DNA of 64,000 nucleotides, taken from Leifsonia poae (GTDB lineage: Bacteria > Actinomycetota > Actinomycetes > Actinomycetales > Microbacteriaceae). Position 1 is the stretch's first letter, and every line of letters starts with the position of its first letter. This document shows, piece after piece, positions 50,046 to 58,483 of the stretch. The DNA lies in contig NZ_BSEN01000012.1 of the NCBI RefSeq assembly GCF_027921845.1, positions 62,001-126,000 of the forward strand, written 5' to 3'. The notes under the pieces are model-generated. The model did not search any database and was not told the origin of the DNA. It was given only the letters and a program-made list of their open reading frames with translations. The translations under genes and the position numbers were made by a program.

Positions 50046-51491
50046 TCAGGCCGCTGCCTGCTCGAGCACCTCGTCGGCGCGTTCGGGGCTGCCCTCGGCG
50101 AGGCCGCGATCGATCCCGCGCCGCGACGCGAGCCACATCGCGACACCGACCAGGAACACGAGGCCCTCGGTGACCGTCAGCGCCCAGATGATGCCGGGCA
50201 GCCCGAACCAGAGGTTGCCGAGGATCACGATCGGGATGAACAGGATGCCCTGCGTCATCGACATGGTCGTCGCCGCGAGGGCGCGTCCGGTGGCCTGGAA
50301 CAGCGACGTGATGAGCCCCGCGAATCCGTTCGCGATCATCGCCACGAGCTGTGCCGTCAGGATGGTGACCCCGATGGCGAGCACGGAGGGGTCGGGCACG
50401 AAGGCGGAGAACACCTGGTCGCGGAAGAGGAACACCACCGCCGAGAAGACCACTCCGACGCCGCCCACCGTGATCGCGGAGGCTCGCAGCGCCGACGTGA
50501 GACGGCTCTTGTCGCCCTTTCCGTACGCATAGGCCAGGAGCGGCAGCACCCCGAGCGTCACGCCCATCAGCAGGAACTCCGGCACCTGCGCGATACGGAC
50601 CGCGACGCCCATGGCGGCGAGCGGACCGTCGCCGTAGGCGGCTGCGAGGTTGTTGAGCACGAGGGACGTGACGATCAGGAACGAGGCCTGGAGCAGCTCG
50701 CCAACACCGACACCGAAGACGGGCTTGAGCACGGCGGCCGAGAGGGTGAACCAACGCGGCGCGAGGCTGACGTGCTCGCTGTTCCGCTGCAGCCAGATCA
50801 CGAAGTAGGCGACGACGCCGAGGTTCGAGAGCCCCATGGCCAGGGCTGCACCCGCGACGCCCCAGTGCAGCACCAGGATGAAGAGCACGTCGAAGACGAG
50901 ATTCGCGATCGTCGAGGCGATGAGGCCGATCATCACCTGGCGCGACGCCCCTTCCGCCCGCACCAGCTGCTCCAGACAGAAGGCGGCGGCCAGCACCGGT
51001 ACGAAGGCGAGCATGACGGCGACGTAGGCGCTGGTCGCGGGACCGGCTGCAGCATCCGCGCCGAGCAGCGAGACGAGCGGCCCCAGCAGGAGCAGTCCGG
51101 CGCCGCCGAGCACGACGCCCGCGATCACGGAACCCCAGAGGGCGAACGACGAGACGTGCTTGATCTCACCGGCCTTGGCCGGATCGTGCTCCGCTGCGCC
51201 GAGCAGACGGGAGATGAGCGCGCCGCCACCGACGCCGAATACGCCGCCGACGGCCATCACGAGACCGAGGATCGGCGTACCGAAGGTGATGGCGGCGAGC
51301 AGAGCGCTGTCGTGCAGCGAGCCGATGAAGCCGGCGTTGATGACGTTGTAGACCGCGCCGACGATCATCGCGGCGGCCATCGGCACGCAGAGGTGCACGA
51401 GGGCTCGGATGATCGGGGCCGTCGAGAGGTACCAACGGTTGGAGCCGACGGCGTCGGCCTTCACCGGGGTTTCGAGGTTCGTGGTGCTCAT
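50046..51491 (-). CDS. MATE-family efflux transporter
   Basis: This 481-residue protein has 12 helices in two six-helix halves (VHLCVPMAAAMIVGAVYNVINAGFIG; VGVGELLQASFLIVTSLVLNN). The GALISRLLG region is typical of the DinF/NorM superfamily. It exports cationic drugs or metabolites against Na+ or H+. AAGGAGCAGCTC precedes ATG 51491. It lies downstream of a MarR gene on the same strand (122-bp gap), its probable regulator. Confidence 0.9.
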   Translation of the reverse strand: MSTTNLETPVKADAVGSNRWYLSTAPIIRALVHLCVPMAAAMIVGAVYNVINAGFIGSLHDSALLAAITFGTPILGLVMAVGGVFGVGGGALISRLLGAAEHDPAKAGEIKHVSSFALWGSVIAGVVLGGAGLLLLGPLVSLLGADAAAGPATSAYVAVMLAFVPVLAAAFCLEQLVRAEGASRQVMIGLIASTIANLVFDVLFILVLHWGVAGAALAMGLSNLGVVAYFVIWLQRNSEHVSLAPRWFTLSAAVLKPVFGVGVGELLQASFLIVTSLVLNNLAAAYGDGPLAAMGVAVRIAQVPEFLLMGVTLGVLPLLAYAYGKGDKSRLTSALRASAITVGGVGVVFSAVVFLFRDQVFSAFVPDPSVLAIGVTILTAQLVAMIANGFAGLITSLFQATGRALAATTMSMTQGILFIPIVILGNLWFGLPGIIWALTVTEGLVFLVGVAMWLASRRGIDRGLAEGSPERADEVLEQAAA

Positions 51492-51613
51492 GAGCTGCTC
51501 CTTTCCGGGCAGGGCGGAGCGCGCGCCGACGGACGCCGGCACGGCGAGGAAGATGGTGTGGGTGTTGCGGAGGTTCTGAGCGCGGTTACGACCGCGTGGC
51601 TATGACCGCCGGG

Positions 51614-52060
51614 TTACGACCGTGTGGGTTGCGGCAGTTCCGCGGTGATCTTTCTGAGGAGGGTCTGGAGGGTCGCCCGCTCGGTCTCGTCGAGCGGCGC
51701 GAGGATCTTGTCGTCGGCGGCCGCCATCGCTTCTTCGAAGCCGGCGACGAGCTCGGCGCCGATCGGTGTGGCGTAGACGCGCTTGCTGCGTTCGTTGCCG
51801 GGTTCGGTGCGGCGCTCGACGAGGCCGCGGCGTTCGAGCCCCTGCAGAAGGCTCGAGACACTTGCCGCGCTCGTTCGGCTGATCTGCGCGATGTCGCGCT
51901 GGATCGCGCCCGGGTTCTGCTCGAGATAACCCAGGGTGAAGGCCTGCTCAGGTGTGAGCTCGCGCTCCTTCATCCACTCTTCGCCGGCCTTGCGCTGGGC
52001 CCAGCCGATCCAGCGGAGCAGCTCGAGGCCGCTGCTGGGCGCGTTCTCCCGTTCGTTCAT
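51614..52060 (-). CDS. MarR-family regulator of MATE gene
   Basis: This 148-residue winged-HTH protein has ELTPEQAFTLGYLEQNPGAIQRDIAQIS, TSAASVSSLLQGLERRGLVERR and a wing PGNERSKRVYATP. It is transcribed toward the MATE gene and probably represses both genes until a drug binds. ATG 52060 was chosen because a consensus promoter places the transcript start on the ATG itself, giving a leaderless mRNA. Confidence 0.9.
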   Translation of the reverse strand: MNERENAPSSGLELLRWIGWAQRKAGEEWMKERELTPEQAFTLGYLEQNPGAIQRDIAQISRTSAASVSSLLQGLERRGLVERRTEPGNERSKRVYATPIGAELVAGFEEAMAAADDKILAPLDETERATLQTLLRKITAELPQPTRS

Positions 52061-52067
52061 AATCAGG

Positions 52068-52096
52068 AGTCTAACTGTTTGATCTCTAACTGTCAA
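52068..52096 (-). promoter_or_regulatory. leaderless sigma-70 promoter with MarR-type direct repeat
   Basis: On the minus strand, TTGACA (52091-52096) is followed by a 17-nt spacer and TAGACT (52068-52073), seven bases before ATG 52060. The expected +1 is therefore the A of ATG. ACAGTTAGA occurs twice, 15 bp apart, across this promoter (52070-52078 and 52085-52093 on the plus strand as TCTAACTGT), so a bound MarR would block RNA polymerase. Confidence 0.7.
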
Positions 52097-52124
52097 CGTT
52101 CGAACTGATTGCATTGCCGAACGT
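52096..52124. promoter_or_regulatory. ACGTTCG-N15-CGAACGT inverted repeat
   Basis: Perfect 7-bp arms lie between the MarR promoter and the divergent dehydrogenase gene. The element may be an operator for the plus-strand gene, bound by a regulator outside the window. Confidence 0.4.
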
Positions 52125-52236
52125 GATGCGAGTTATTGGAAAGCGGCGCCGAGATCGATTCCCTCCCGTCGGCCCCCTGGATAGGCTTGATGGGTTCGCG
52201 CGCTCAGCACACGACATGGCAAGGAGGCCTCACGGC

Positions 52237-53241
52237 ATGCCAACCCCTCTCACCGTCGCCGCAATCGGCTTTTGGCACGTTCACGCCGGCGACTACGCGA
52301 GATCAGCACGCGAACATCCGGACACCGAATTGGTGGCCGTCTGGGACGACGACGAGCAGCGCGGCCGCGCGGCCGCCGAGGAGTTCGGAGTCGAGTTCGT
52401 CGCCGACCTCGACGAACTGCTCGCTCGGCCAGAGCTCGACGGCGTCACGATCACGACCAGCACCGACCAGCACCACGAGGTGATGCTCAAGGCCGCCGCC
52501 GCCGGAAAGCACATCTTCACCGAGAAGGTGCTCGCTCCCACGGTCGCGGAGGCGGAGGACATCGTCGCCGCGGCATCCGATGCCGGTGTCGCCCTGGTCG
52601 TCTCTCTGCCCCGGCTGTACGACGACTACACGCAGGCGATCCAGCAGATCATCGACGACGGCTCGCTCGGCGACCTCACCTACTCGCGCGTGCGGCTCGC
52701 CCACGACGGGTGGGTCGCAGGCTGGCTGCCCGACCGATTCGGTTATCCGTCCGAGGCCATCGGCGGCGCGCTCACCGACCTCGGCTGCCATCCCGCGTAC
52801 CTCACCCGGCTCTTCCATCAGGCGGAGCCGATCGGGATCACGGCCACCTACGGCAGCGTCACCGGCCGCGAGGTCGACGACAACGCGACCGTCACAGCTG
52901 AGTTCCCCGGCGGCCATCTCGGCGTGTTCGAGGCGAGCGTCGTGACGTCGCCCGGCGCGTTCACCATCGAGCTGCACGGCACGGAAGCCTCCGTGATCTT
53001 CGGCTTCGGAGGCGAGCGCCTGCTCGCGAAGGGCGGCGCGTTCGGCGACGACTGGCAGGAACTCCCCCTGCCGCCGGCGCAACCGGACGCCTTCGCCCAG
53101 TGGGTGCGCCACATCCACGACGGCACTACTGCCGACGTGAACATCCGCACCGCGATCGAGCTCACCCGCATGGTCGTCGCGGCCAACGAGTCCGCCGCAT
53201 CCGGCACTCGGGTCGCGCTCGAGGCCGCACCCGTCCGCTGA
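52237..53241 (+). CDS. Gfo/Idh/MocA-family oxidoreductase, 1 of 2
   Basis: This 334-residue protein has an NAD(P)-binding Rossmann domain (VAAIGFWHVHAGDYARSA, ELVAVWDDDEQRGRAAAEEF, TTSTDQHHEVMLKAAAAGKHIFTEK) with the signature EK. A C-terminal beta-sheet domain follows with GGALTDLGCHPAYL (catalytic H region). It probably oxidises a cyclic polyol or sugar. AAGGAGG precedes ATG 52237. The next gene is a homologue 105 bp downstream, so a two-gene operon is likely. Confidence 0.9.
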   Translation: MPTPLTVAAIGFWHVHAGDYARSAREHPDTELVAVWDDDEQRGRAAAEEFGVEFVADLDELLARPELDGVTITTSTDQHHEVMLKAAAAGKHIFTEKVLAPTVAEAEDIVAAASDAGVALVVSLPRLYDDYTQAIQQIIDDGSLGDLTYSRVRLAHDGWVAGWLPDRFGYPSEAIGGALTDLGCHPAYLTRLFHQAEPIGITATYGSVTGREVDDNATVTAEFPGGHLGVFEASVVTSPGAFTIELHGTEASVIFGFGGERLLAKGGAFGDDWQELPLPPAQPDAFAQWVRHIHDGTTADVNIRTAIELTRMVVAANESAASGTRVALEAAPVR

Positions 53242-53346
53242 CCGGCCGGGCGCAGCACGCGCATCCGGATGCGGTCCCGTCCGTTCCCTCCACCGAGCAC
53301 GCTCGGCCCTTCAACGACCCCACGAATCCTCAGGAGAATCACCATT

Positions 53347-54360
53347 ATGACCACCCCCGTCCGCATCGGACTCATCGGCGCCGGCGGCATCGCCGGAGCC
53401 CACGTCGCCGGCTATCTCCGCAACCCGGAGACGGTCACCTTCGCCGCCGTGGCCGACCCCGTGCGCGAGAGCGCCGAGGCGCGCGCCGGCGACACCGGCG
53501 CCGCGATCTACGCCGACTACCACCGGATGCTCGCCGACGCCGACATCGACGCCGTCGACATCTGCCTCCCGCACCACCTCCACAAAGAAGCCATCGTCGC
53601 GGCCGCCCGCGCAGGCAAGCACATCCTCTGCGAGAAGCCGCTGTGCCTCAGCTTCGACGAGGCGCGCGAGGTCAGCGCCGCCGTCGAGGATGCCGGCGTC
53701 ACACTGATGTGCGCACACAATCAGCTGTTCCTCCCCGCGGTCGCCAAGGCCAAGGAGCTGATCGACGCCGGGACCATCGGGCAGGTGTACGAAGTGCGCA
53801 CCACCGACAGCTTCTACAACGACTTCGACCCCGAGAACATGGGATGGCGTGCGCACGCGAAGACCAGCGGCGGCGGCGAACTGATCGACACCGGCTACCA
53901 CCCGACCTACCTGCTGCTGCACCTGGCCGGCGGATCCCCGGTGGAAGTCACCGCGATGCTGGCAACCCACCGGCTGACGTTCATGGAGGGCGAGGACTCC
54001 GCGACGGTGATCGTCCGGTTCGACAACGGTGTGATCGGCACGATCGTCACCAGCTGGGCATACGAGGCCGCGGACAGCACCGAACGGTTCAGCGCCGTCG
54101 GTTCGCTCGGCTCGCTGACCAGCGACGGGACCACCCTCAGCTACCACGTACGCGGCGAGGACCCGGTGGTGCTCGACCTGGAGCCCGTGCACGAATTCGG
54201 CGCCGAAGTGGCACACTTCGCGCGGAGCATCCTCGACGACACACGCCCACTGCACACGCAGAAGGAAGGAATCGAGGTACTCGGCATCATCCTGGGCGCC
54301 TACGAGTCCGTGCGCACCCGAGCCGTCGCCGACGTTCGCGCGCTCGAACCGGTGCGCTAG
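53347..54360 (+). CDS. Gfo/Idh/MocA-family oxidoreductase, 2 of 2
   Basis: This 337-residue protein has RIGLIGAGGIAGAHVAGYL (NAD-binding), GKHILCEKPLCLS (EKP) and SGGGELIDTGYHPTYLLLHLAGG. All active-site segments are intact. The two dehydrogenases may act in sequence in sugar or inositol catabolism. No kinase or aldolase is adjacent to confirm a pathway. CAGGAGAA precedes ATG 53347. Confidence 0.9.
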   Translation: MTTPVRIGLIGAGGIAGAHVAGYLRNPETVTFAAVADPVRESAEARAGDTGAAIYADYHRMLADADIDAVDICLPHHLHKEAIVAAARAGKHILCEKPLCLSFDEAREVSAAVEDAGVTLMCAHNQLFLPAVAKAKELIDAGTIGQVYEVRTTDSFYNDFDPENMGWRAHAKTSGGGELIDTGYHPTYLLLHLAGGSPVEVTAMLATHRLTFMEGEDSATVIVRFDNGVIGTIVTSWAYEAADSTERFSAVGSLGSLTSDGTTLSYHVRGEDPVVLDLEPVHEFGAEVAHFARSILDDTRPLHTQKEGIEVLGIILGAYESVRTRAVADVRALEPVR

Positions 54361-54443
54361 GCCGGCCGCGGGCGGGTGGTGCGCCACCCGCCCGCGCAGG
54401 CGCTCTCGCCCACGCCCGCTCCCTCACTCGCCTCCGCCCTCGG

Positions 54444-54542
54444 CTCATAACTCCGGAATCGCGGCTCGACGCGCCGCCGCGTTCCGCCTTACTCCGGATG
54501 ACTGAGCCGTCGGCGGTTCAGAGTTCCGGAATTGTGCGGCGG
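54444..54542 (+). repeat. 99-bp TAACTCCGGAA repeat, copy 1
   Basis: The element begins CTCATAACTCCGGAA and ends TTCCGGAATTGTGCGG, so its ends are inverted copies of one another. About 80 % of it matches 54780-54877 in the same orientation. The pair flank a 63-residue membrane-protein gene. Related fragments occur at 47831-47930. Confidence 0.75.
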
Positions 54543-54594
54543 TTCGCTGGGCGGGCACGCGATCACGAACCGGACGATCGGTATGCTCGCGATC

Positions 54595-54786
54595 ATGGAA
54601 TCATCGCCGCTGATCGGCTTCCCCTGGCTCGGGATCATCCTTTACGTCGTGTTCCTGGCGGTGATCGCCGGCGCGCTGTACCTGATCATCCGGCTCGCGG
54701 TGTTCCACGCGCTGCGCTCGCATTCCCGCTGGCTCGCGCGGTCGTCCGGGAACCCGCCCGGGCCTGGCGCTCCGCCGTCCTCATAA
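54595..54786 (+). CDS. 63-residue single-span membrane protein
   Basis: A small protein with one helix (FPWLGIILYVVFLAVIAGALYLI) and a basic Arg/Ser/Pro tail. It sits between two direct 99-bp repeats, and its stop codon TAA is provided by the second repeat. There is no convincing RBS. Whether it is a genuine conserved protein is uncertain. Confidence 0.5.
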   Translation: MESSPLIGFPWLGIILYVVFLAVIAGALYLIIRLAVFHALRSHSRWLARSSGNPPGPGAPPSS

Positions 54787-54877
54787 CTCCGGAACTCCGG
54801 GTCGACACGCCGCCGCGTTGCGCATAACTCCGGATGATCGAGCCGTGCGCAGCTCAGGCTTCCGGACTTGCGCGGCA
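54780..54877 (+). repeat. 99-bp TAACTCCGGAA repeat, copy 2
   Basis: This direct copy of 54444-54542 has the same CTCATAACTCCGGAA start, a conserved CGCCGCCGCGTT core and CTCCGGATGA, and ends TTCCGGACTTGCGCGG. It supplies the stop codon of the upstream gene. Confidence 0.75.
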
Positions 54878-54917
54878 GCGGGCGGGCGGGCGGGCGGCAG
54901 CGAGCAGGCAGGCCGCC

Positions 54918-55616
54918 TCAGCCGATCAGCGACACCGCGCGCGCGATCACCAGCGCGAGCAGCACGAACCCGCCGAACGACTCGAGCGACATCAGCAGTT
55001 TCGCGCGGTGGGTCAGGGGCATCGTGTCGGTCGGGCTGAACGCCATCGAGTTCGAGAGCGAGAAATAGAAGTAGTCGACGTAGTTGGGCACCCAGTCCAT
55101 CTTCTGGCTGGAGCCGCGCGCCACCTCGTCGATCGCGTCGTGGTCCTCGTCCTGCGGAAAGCGGAAGTCGGCCAGCGGAAGCTCGTGCCGCGCCACGGAC
55201 ACACGAGAGACGGGACCGCCCCGATCGAGCACCCAGTACATGAGCGCGAACGCGATCACGTTCGTGACCCAGACCTGCAGCGACGCGAACAGCAGCTCGT
55301 ACCCGTTACCGTGCTTGGCGAGCAGCCGGATGATCGTCTCCACGAACGCGACCTGGTTCGCGACGAGGATCAGGATCGCGAGGGCGATCTCGAGGCGTCG
55401 CGACCAGCGCGATTCCTTCGTGAGGTGGTGCGGGTTGTAGGCGATGAGGACGATCAGCAGCACCAGGCAGATGCCGACGACGACGTAGCGCTCGATCAAC
55501 GGAACGACGCTGGGCAGGATCGCGTAGGCGGCGAGCGCCACGAGGGTGGCGAACACGGCCGGCCAGCGATGCTCCGGCGCGACGTTCCTCGCACGTTTGT
55601 CGTCTTTGTCACTCAC
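54918..55616 (-). CDS. DUF1345-like membrane protein
   Basis: This 232-residue protein has about six helices. The C-terminal part (PNYVDYFYFSLSNSMAFSPTDT, KLLMSLESFGGFVLLALVIARAV) resembles the pore-and-gate end of two-transmembrane channel folds and is typical of DUF1345 proteins. The N-terminal half has four hydrophobic helices. The function is unknown. GTG start. Confidence 0.7.
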   Translation of the reverse strand: MSDKDDKRARNVAPEHRWPAVFATLVALAAYAILPSVVPLIERYVVVGICLVLLIVLIAYNPHHLTKESRWSRRLEIALAILILVANQVAFVETIIRLLAKHGNGYELLFASLQVWVTNVIAFALMYWVLDRGGPVSRVSVARHELPLADFRFPQDEDHDAIDEVARGSSQKMDWVPNYVDYFYFSLSNSMAFSPTDTMPLTHRAKLLMSLESFGGFVLLALVIARAVSLIG

Positions 55617-55652
55617 AGTCGGACCATATCGCGCCCGCGACCTCGGGTCCGT

Positions 55653-56459
55653 CTACGCCCGCCGCCAGTCGTCGCTGGTCAGGTGCGATCCCGCCTGCGG
55701 GCCCATCTGCAGCATCCCGCCGTCGACCGTCCAGGACGCGCCGGTGACGTACGCCGAGGCCGGTGACGCCAGGAACGCGATGACCGCCGCCACCTCACGG
55801 GCGTCCCCCGGGCGGCCGAGCGGGATGCCCGGGCGGTGCACGGCGCGCGGGTCCTCGTCGTCCGCGTCGTTCATCGGCGTCGAGATCTCCCCCGGCGCCA
55901 CCGAGTTGCAGGTGATGCCGTACTCACCGAGCTCGAGGGCCAGCGTCTTGATCAGGCCGCCGAGCCCGTGCTTGGCGGCGTCGTAGGCTGCGGAGCCGAC
56001 GCGGGGCTGGTGCTCGTGGACACTCGTGACGGCGATGATGCGACCGCCGCGGTCGGCGTCGACGAGCCGGCGGGCGAGGCGCTGGATGCAGACGAACGGT
56101 CCGTCCAGGTCGGCGGCGACCGTCGTGCGCCACGTCTCCCAGTCGGTGTCGAAGAACGCAGGCCCGCCGTTCACGCCCGCGTTGTTCACGAAGACGTCGC
56201 AGCCACCGAGTTCGTCGGCGAGCGCATCGATCACATCGCCGCACGCCGGGGCATCGGTGGTGTCGAGCTGCGTGACGACGGCACGACGGCCTGCCTCGCG
56301 CACCAGCCGCGCCGTCTCGTTCGCGCCGTCCTCGTCGGAATGCCACGTGACGCCGACGTCCATTCCCGCCTCGGCGAGGGCGACGGCGGTGGCCCTCCCG
56401 ATGCCGGAATCGGATCCCGTGACGATCGCGGTGGTCGGTGTGAAGTCTTCTGCGCTCAT
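55653..56459 (-). CDS. SDR-family oxidoreductase (glucose-dehydrogenase-like)
   Basis: This 268-residue classical short-chain dehydrogenase has TGSDSGIGRATAVAL (cofactor), NNAGVNGGP, a catalytic segment with Ser-Val, SAAYDAAKHG (Tyr, Lys) and PGEISTPM. It resembles cofactor-flexible SDR-C enzymes acting on sugars or aldehydes. ATG 56459 was chosen; the much longer upstream frame is antisense to the HAD gene. Confidence 0.9.
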   Translation of the reverse strand: MSAEDFTPTTAIVTGSDSGIGRATAVALAEAGMDVGVTWHSDEDGANETARLVREAGRRAVVTQLDTTDAPACGDVIDALADELGGCDVFVNNAGVNGGPAFFDTDWETWRTTVAADLDGPFVCIQRLARRLVDADRGGRIIAVTSVHEHQPRVGSAAYDAAKHGLGGLIKTLALELGEYGITCNSVAPGEISTPMNDADDEDPRAVHRPGIPLGRPGDAREVAAVIAFLASPASAYVTGASWTVDGGMLQMGPQAGSHLTSDDWRRA

Positions 56460-56534
56460 GCGCGGGAGTGTGCGCCGCAAACGACCGATGCGACAGGGGC
56501 TTGCGCCCGCGTCCCGCGCGGGTACAGATGAAGG

Positions 56535-57185
56535 ATGAGTCTTTCCGCAGTTCTCTTCGACGTCGACGGCACACTGGTCGACTCCAACTTCTTGCACGTG
56601 GACGCCTGGCAGCGCGCGTTCGCCGAGCTCGGGCAGCCCGTGGATGCGTGGCGCATCCACCGCGCGATCGGCCAGGACTCGAGCCGGCTGCTCCGCTCCG
56701 TCGCGGGTGAGCACGACGACGACTGGAACTCGCGCGCGAAAGACCTGCACTCCCAGTACTACCGCGAGCTCGCTCCCCGGCTGCGTTCGTTCAGCAGGGC
56801 CGCCGAACTGCTCCGCGAACTCAGCGGCCGCGGCATCACCGTTGTGCTCGCGACGAGTGCCCCGGATGACGAACTGGAGCTGCTGCGCGCGGCGATCGGT
56901 GCCGACGATGCGATCCGGGCTGCGACGTCGGCCGACGACGTGGAAGAGGCGAAGCCGGATCCGGGCATCCTGGAGGTGGCGCTCGATCGAGCGGGCGCGA
57001 GCCCGTCGGAGGCGCTGATGGTGGGCGACTCGGTCTGGGACCTGAAGGCGGCGGCGCGGGCGCACATCCGGTCGATCGGGATGCTCTGCGGCGGCGTCGG
57101 CCCGTCGGAGCTCCTGGATGCCGGAGCGTGGGACCTCTTCGACGACCCGGCCGACCTGCTCTCGCGCCTCGACGAGCTCCTCTGA
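56535..57185 (+). CDS. HAD-superfamily phosphatase (beta-PGM/GPH-like)
   Basis: This 216-residue protein has DxDGT motif I (FDVDGTLVDSN), a helical cap (residues about 15-85), motif II ATSAPDD, motif III lysine in EEAKPDPG and motif IV GDSVWDLKAA. It should hydrolyse small phosphate esters; the substrate is unclear. It is divergent from the SDR gene. Confidence 0.92.
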   Translation: MSLSAVLFDVDGTLVDSNFLHVDAWQRAFAELGQPVDAWRIHRAIGQDSSRLLRSVAGEHDDDWNSRAKDLHSQYYRELAPRLRSFSRAAELLRELSGRGITVVLATSAPDDELELLRAAIGADDAIRAATSADDVEEAKPDPGILEVALDRAGASPSEALMVGDSVWDLKAAARAHIRSIGMLCGGVGPSELLDAGAWDLFDDPADLLSRLDELL

Positions 57186-57247
57186 CGCGCCCGCGGGCGA
57201 TGCGCGGGCGTCGTTAAGAAGGCGCGCGGGCGTCGTAGGGTGATGGC

Positions 57248-57976
57248 ATGCCCCTGACGATCGTGACCGGCGGGAGCCGGGGAATCGGCGCCGCGATCTG
57301 CCGGCGTCTCGCCGCCGAAGGACACGACATCGTCGTCGGCTATCGCACCGATGCAGACGCCGCCGACGAGGTGGCCGCCGCCGTGCGCAGTGCCGGCCGG
57401 CGCGCGCTGACCGTCGAGCTCGACACGACCGACGAGTCCCAGGTCGAAGCACTGTTCGCCGCTGCGGCCGCGGCCGGCTTCAGCCCCGTGACCGGTCTGG
57501 TCAACAACGCCGGATCCGCGAGCGCATTCGGCCCGCTCGCCGACGCGGACATCGCCGCCGTGCGACGGGACATCGACGTCGACCTCGTCGGCGTGCTGAT
57601 CTGCGCCAAGCACGCGATCCGAGCGATGAGCACAAACGGCGGCGGGTCGATCGTGAACATCTCGTCGGCGTCCGCGTACCTCGGCAGCCCCGACCGCTAC
57701 GTGCACTACGCGGCGGCGAAGGCCGGGGTGGATGCCGTGACCGTCGGACTCTCGAAGGAGGTCGCCCGGCTGGGCATCCGGGTGAACGGCGTCGCTCCCG
57801 GCACGATCTACACCGGGTTCCACCCCGAACCCGACAGGCCGGAGGTCGTGGCCCCGACGGTCCCGCTGGGCCGCGGCGGACAGCCCGACGAGATCGCGGG
57901 CGCCGTCGCATGGCTGCTCTCCGACGACGCGTCGTACGCGACCGGCACCACCATCCGGGTCACCGGCGGCCTCTGA
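57248..57976 (+). CDS. SDR-family oxidoreductase (FabG-like)
   Basis: This 242-residue enzyme has TGGSRGIGAAICRRLA, NNAGSASAF, the catalytic ISSASAYLGS, YVHYAAAKAG (Tyr, Lys) and PGTIYTGFH. All catalytic residues are present. The specificity is unknown. It follows the HAD gene on the same strand with a 62-bp gap. Confidence 0.92.
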   Translation: MPLTIVTGGSRGIGAAICRRLAAEGHDIVVGYRTDADAADEVAAAVRSAGRRALTVELDTTDESQVEALFAAAAAAGFSPVTGLVNNAGSASAFGPLADADIAAVRRDIDVDLVGVLICAKHAIRAMSTNGGGSIVNISSASAYLGSPDRYVHYAAAKAGVDAVTVGLSKEVARLGIRVNGVAPGTIYTGFHPEPDRPEVVAPTVPLGRGGQPDEIAGAVAWLLSDDASYATGTTIRVTGGL

Positions 57977-58063
57977 CCCAGCCCGCCTCGAGTTGCGCCG
58001 GATGTCGAGTCGAACTTCAGCCGAACCGGACATTCCACGCACGTCGGCGTGCTCAGCGGAGCC

Positions 58064-58366
58064 TCAGTCACCGACGGTGATGATGACGGTGCGCCCGGGG
58101 TTCAGCTTCGTGCCGCCCACCGGGCTCTGCGCGGTGACGAGTCGTTTCGGGGAGAGCGCGACCGCGTCCCCCTCCGCGTTGTGCACCACCACCTGGTAGT
58201 CCGCCCCGCGCAGCAGCTTCGCCGCCAGGTCGGAGGGCTTCCCGACCACGTCGATCAGCGCGGCGGCCGTCGTGTCGCTCGTGGGCGGCGCGACCGTCTC
58301 GCAGGCGGTGAGGCCGGCCACCGCGAGGGCGACGACGAGAGCGAAGCGCGCCGTTCGCATCAGCAT
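58064..58366 (-). CDS. single-PASTA-domain lipoprotein
   Basis: This 100-residue protein has a lipoprotein signal (ALVVALAVAGLTAC; Cys in the lipobox) followed by one PASTA domain (IDVVGKPSDLAAKLLRGADYQVVVHNAEG, SPVGGTKLNPGRTVIITVGD). PASTA domains bind peptidoglycan stem peptides and usually sit on PknB kinases or PBPs. Here it is a free lipoprotein, in a genome whose kinase at 8741 lacks PASTA. The start is ambiguous (58360, 58366 or 58393). Confidence 0.8.
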   Translation of the reverse strand: MLMRTARFALVVALAVAGLTACETVAPPTSDTTAAALIDVVGKPSDLAAKLLRGADYQVVVHNAEGDAVALSPKRLVTAQSPVGGTKLNPGRTVIITVGD

Positions 58367-58438
58367 GGGGCCATGCAACCCCGGGCCGTGCATCCGGTCA
58401 ATCCCCGTTCGGCCGAGCCCGGCCCGACCCGAGCCCTG

Positions 58439-58483
58439 CCCTACCCGAGCTCGCCCTACCCGAGCTCGCCCTACCCGAGCTCG
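58439..58483. repeat. 15-bp tandem repeat, 3 units
   Basis: Three exact CCCTACCCGAGCTCG units occur in a row. The cupin gene's stop codon lies in the third unit as read from the left. The repeats re-create the stop codon in the adjacent copies. It is a slippage product. Confidence 0.85.

Noticed and set aside
54595-54786. Transposase remnant between the 99-bp repeats
   Set aside because: The encoded 63 residues are one membrane helix and a basic tail, with no DDE or HUH motif.
55653-57452. 599-codon minus-strand frame extending the SDR upstream
   Set aside because: The SDR starts cleanly at 56459; the extension is antisense to the HAD and second SDR genes and has no recognisable motifs.
58439-58483. 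CRISPR or iteron array
   Set aside because: Only three contiguous 15-bp copies overlapping a stop codon, without spacers.
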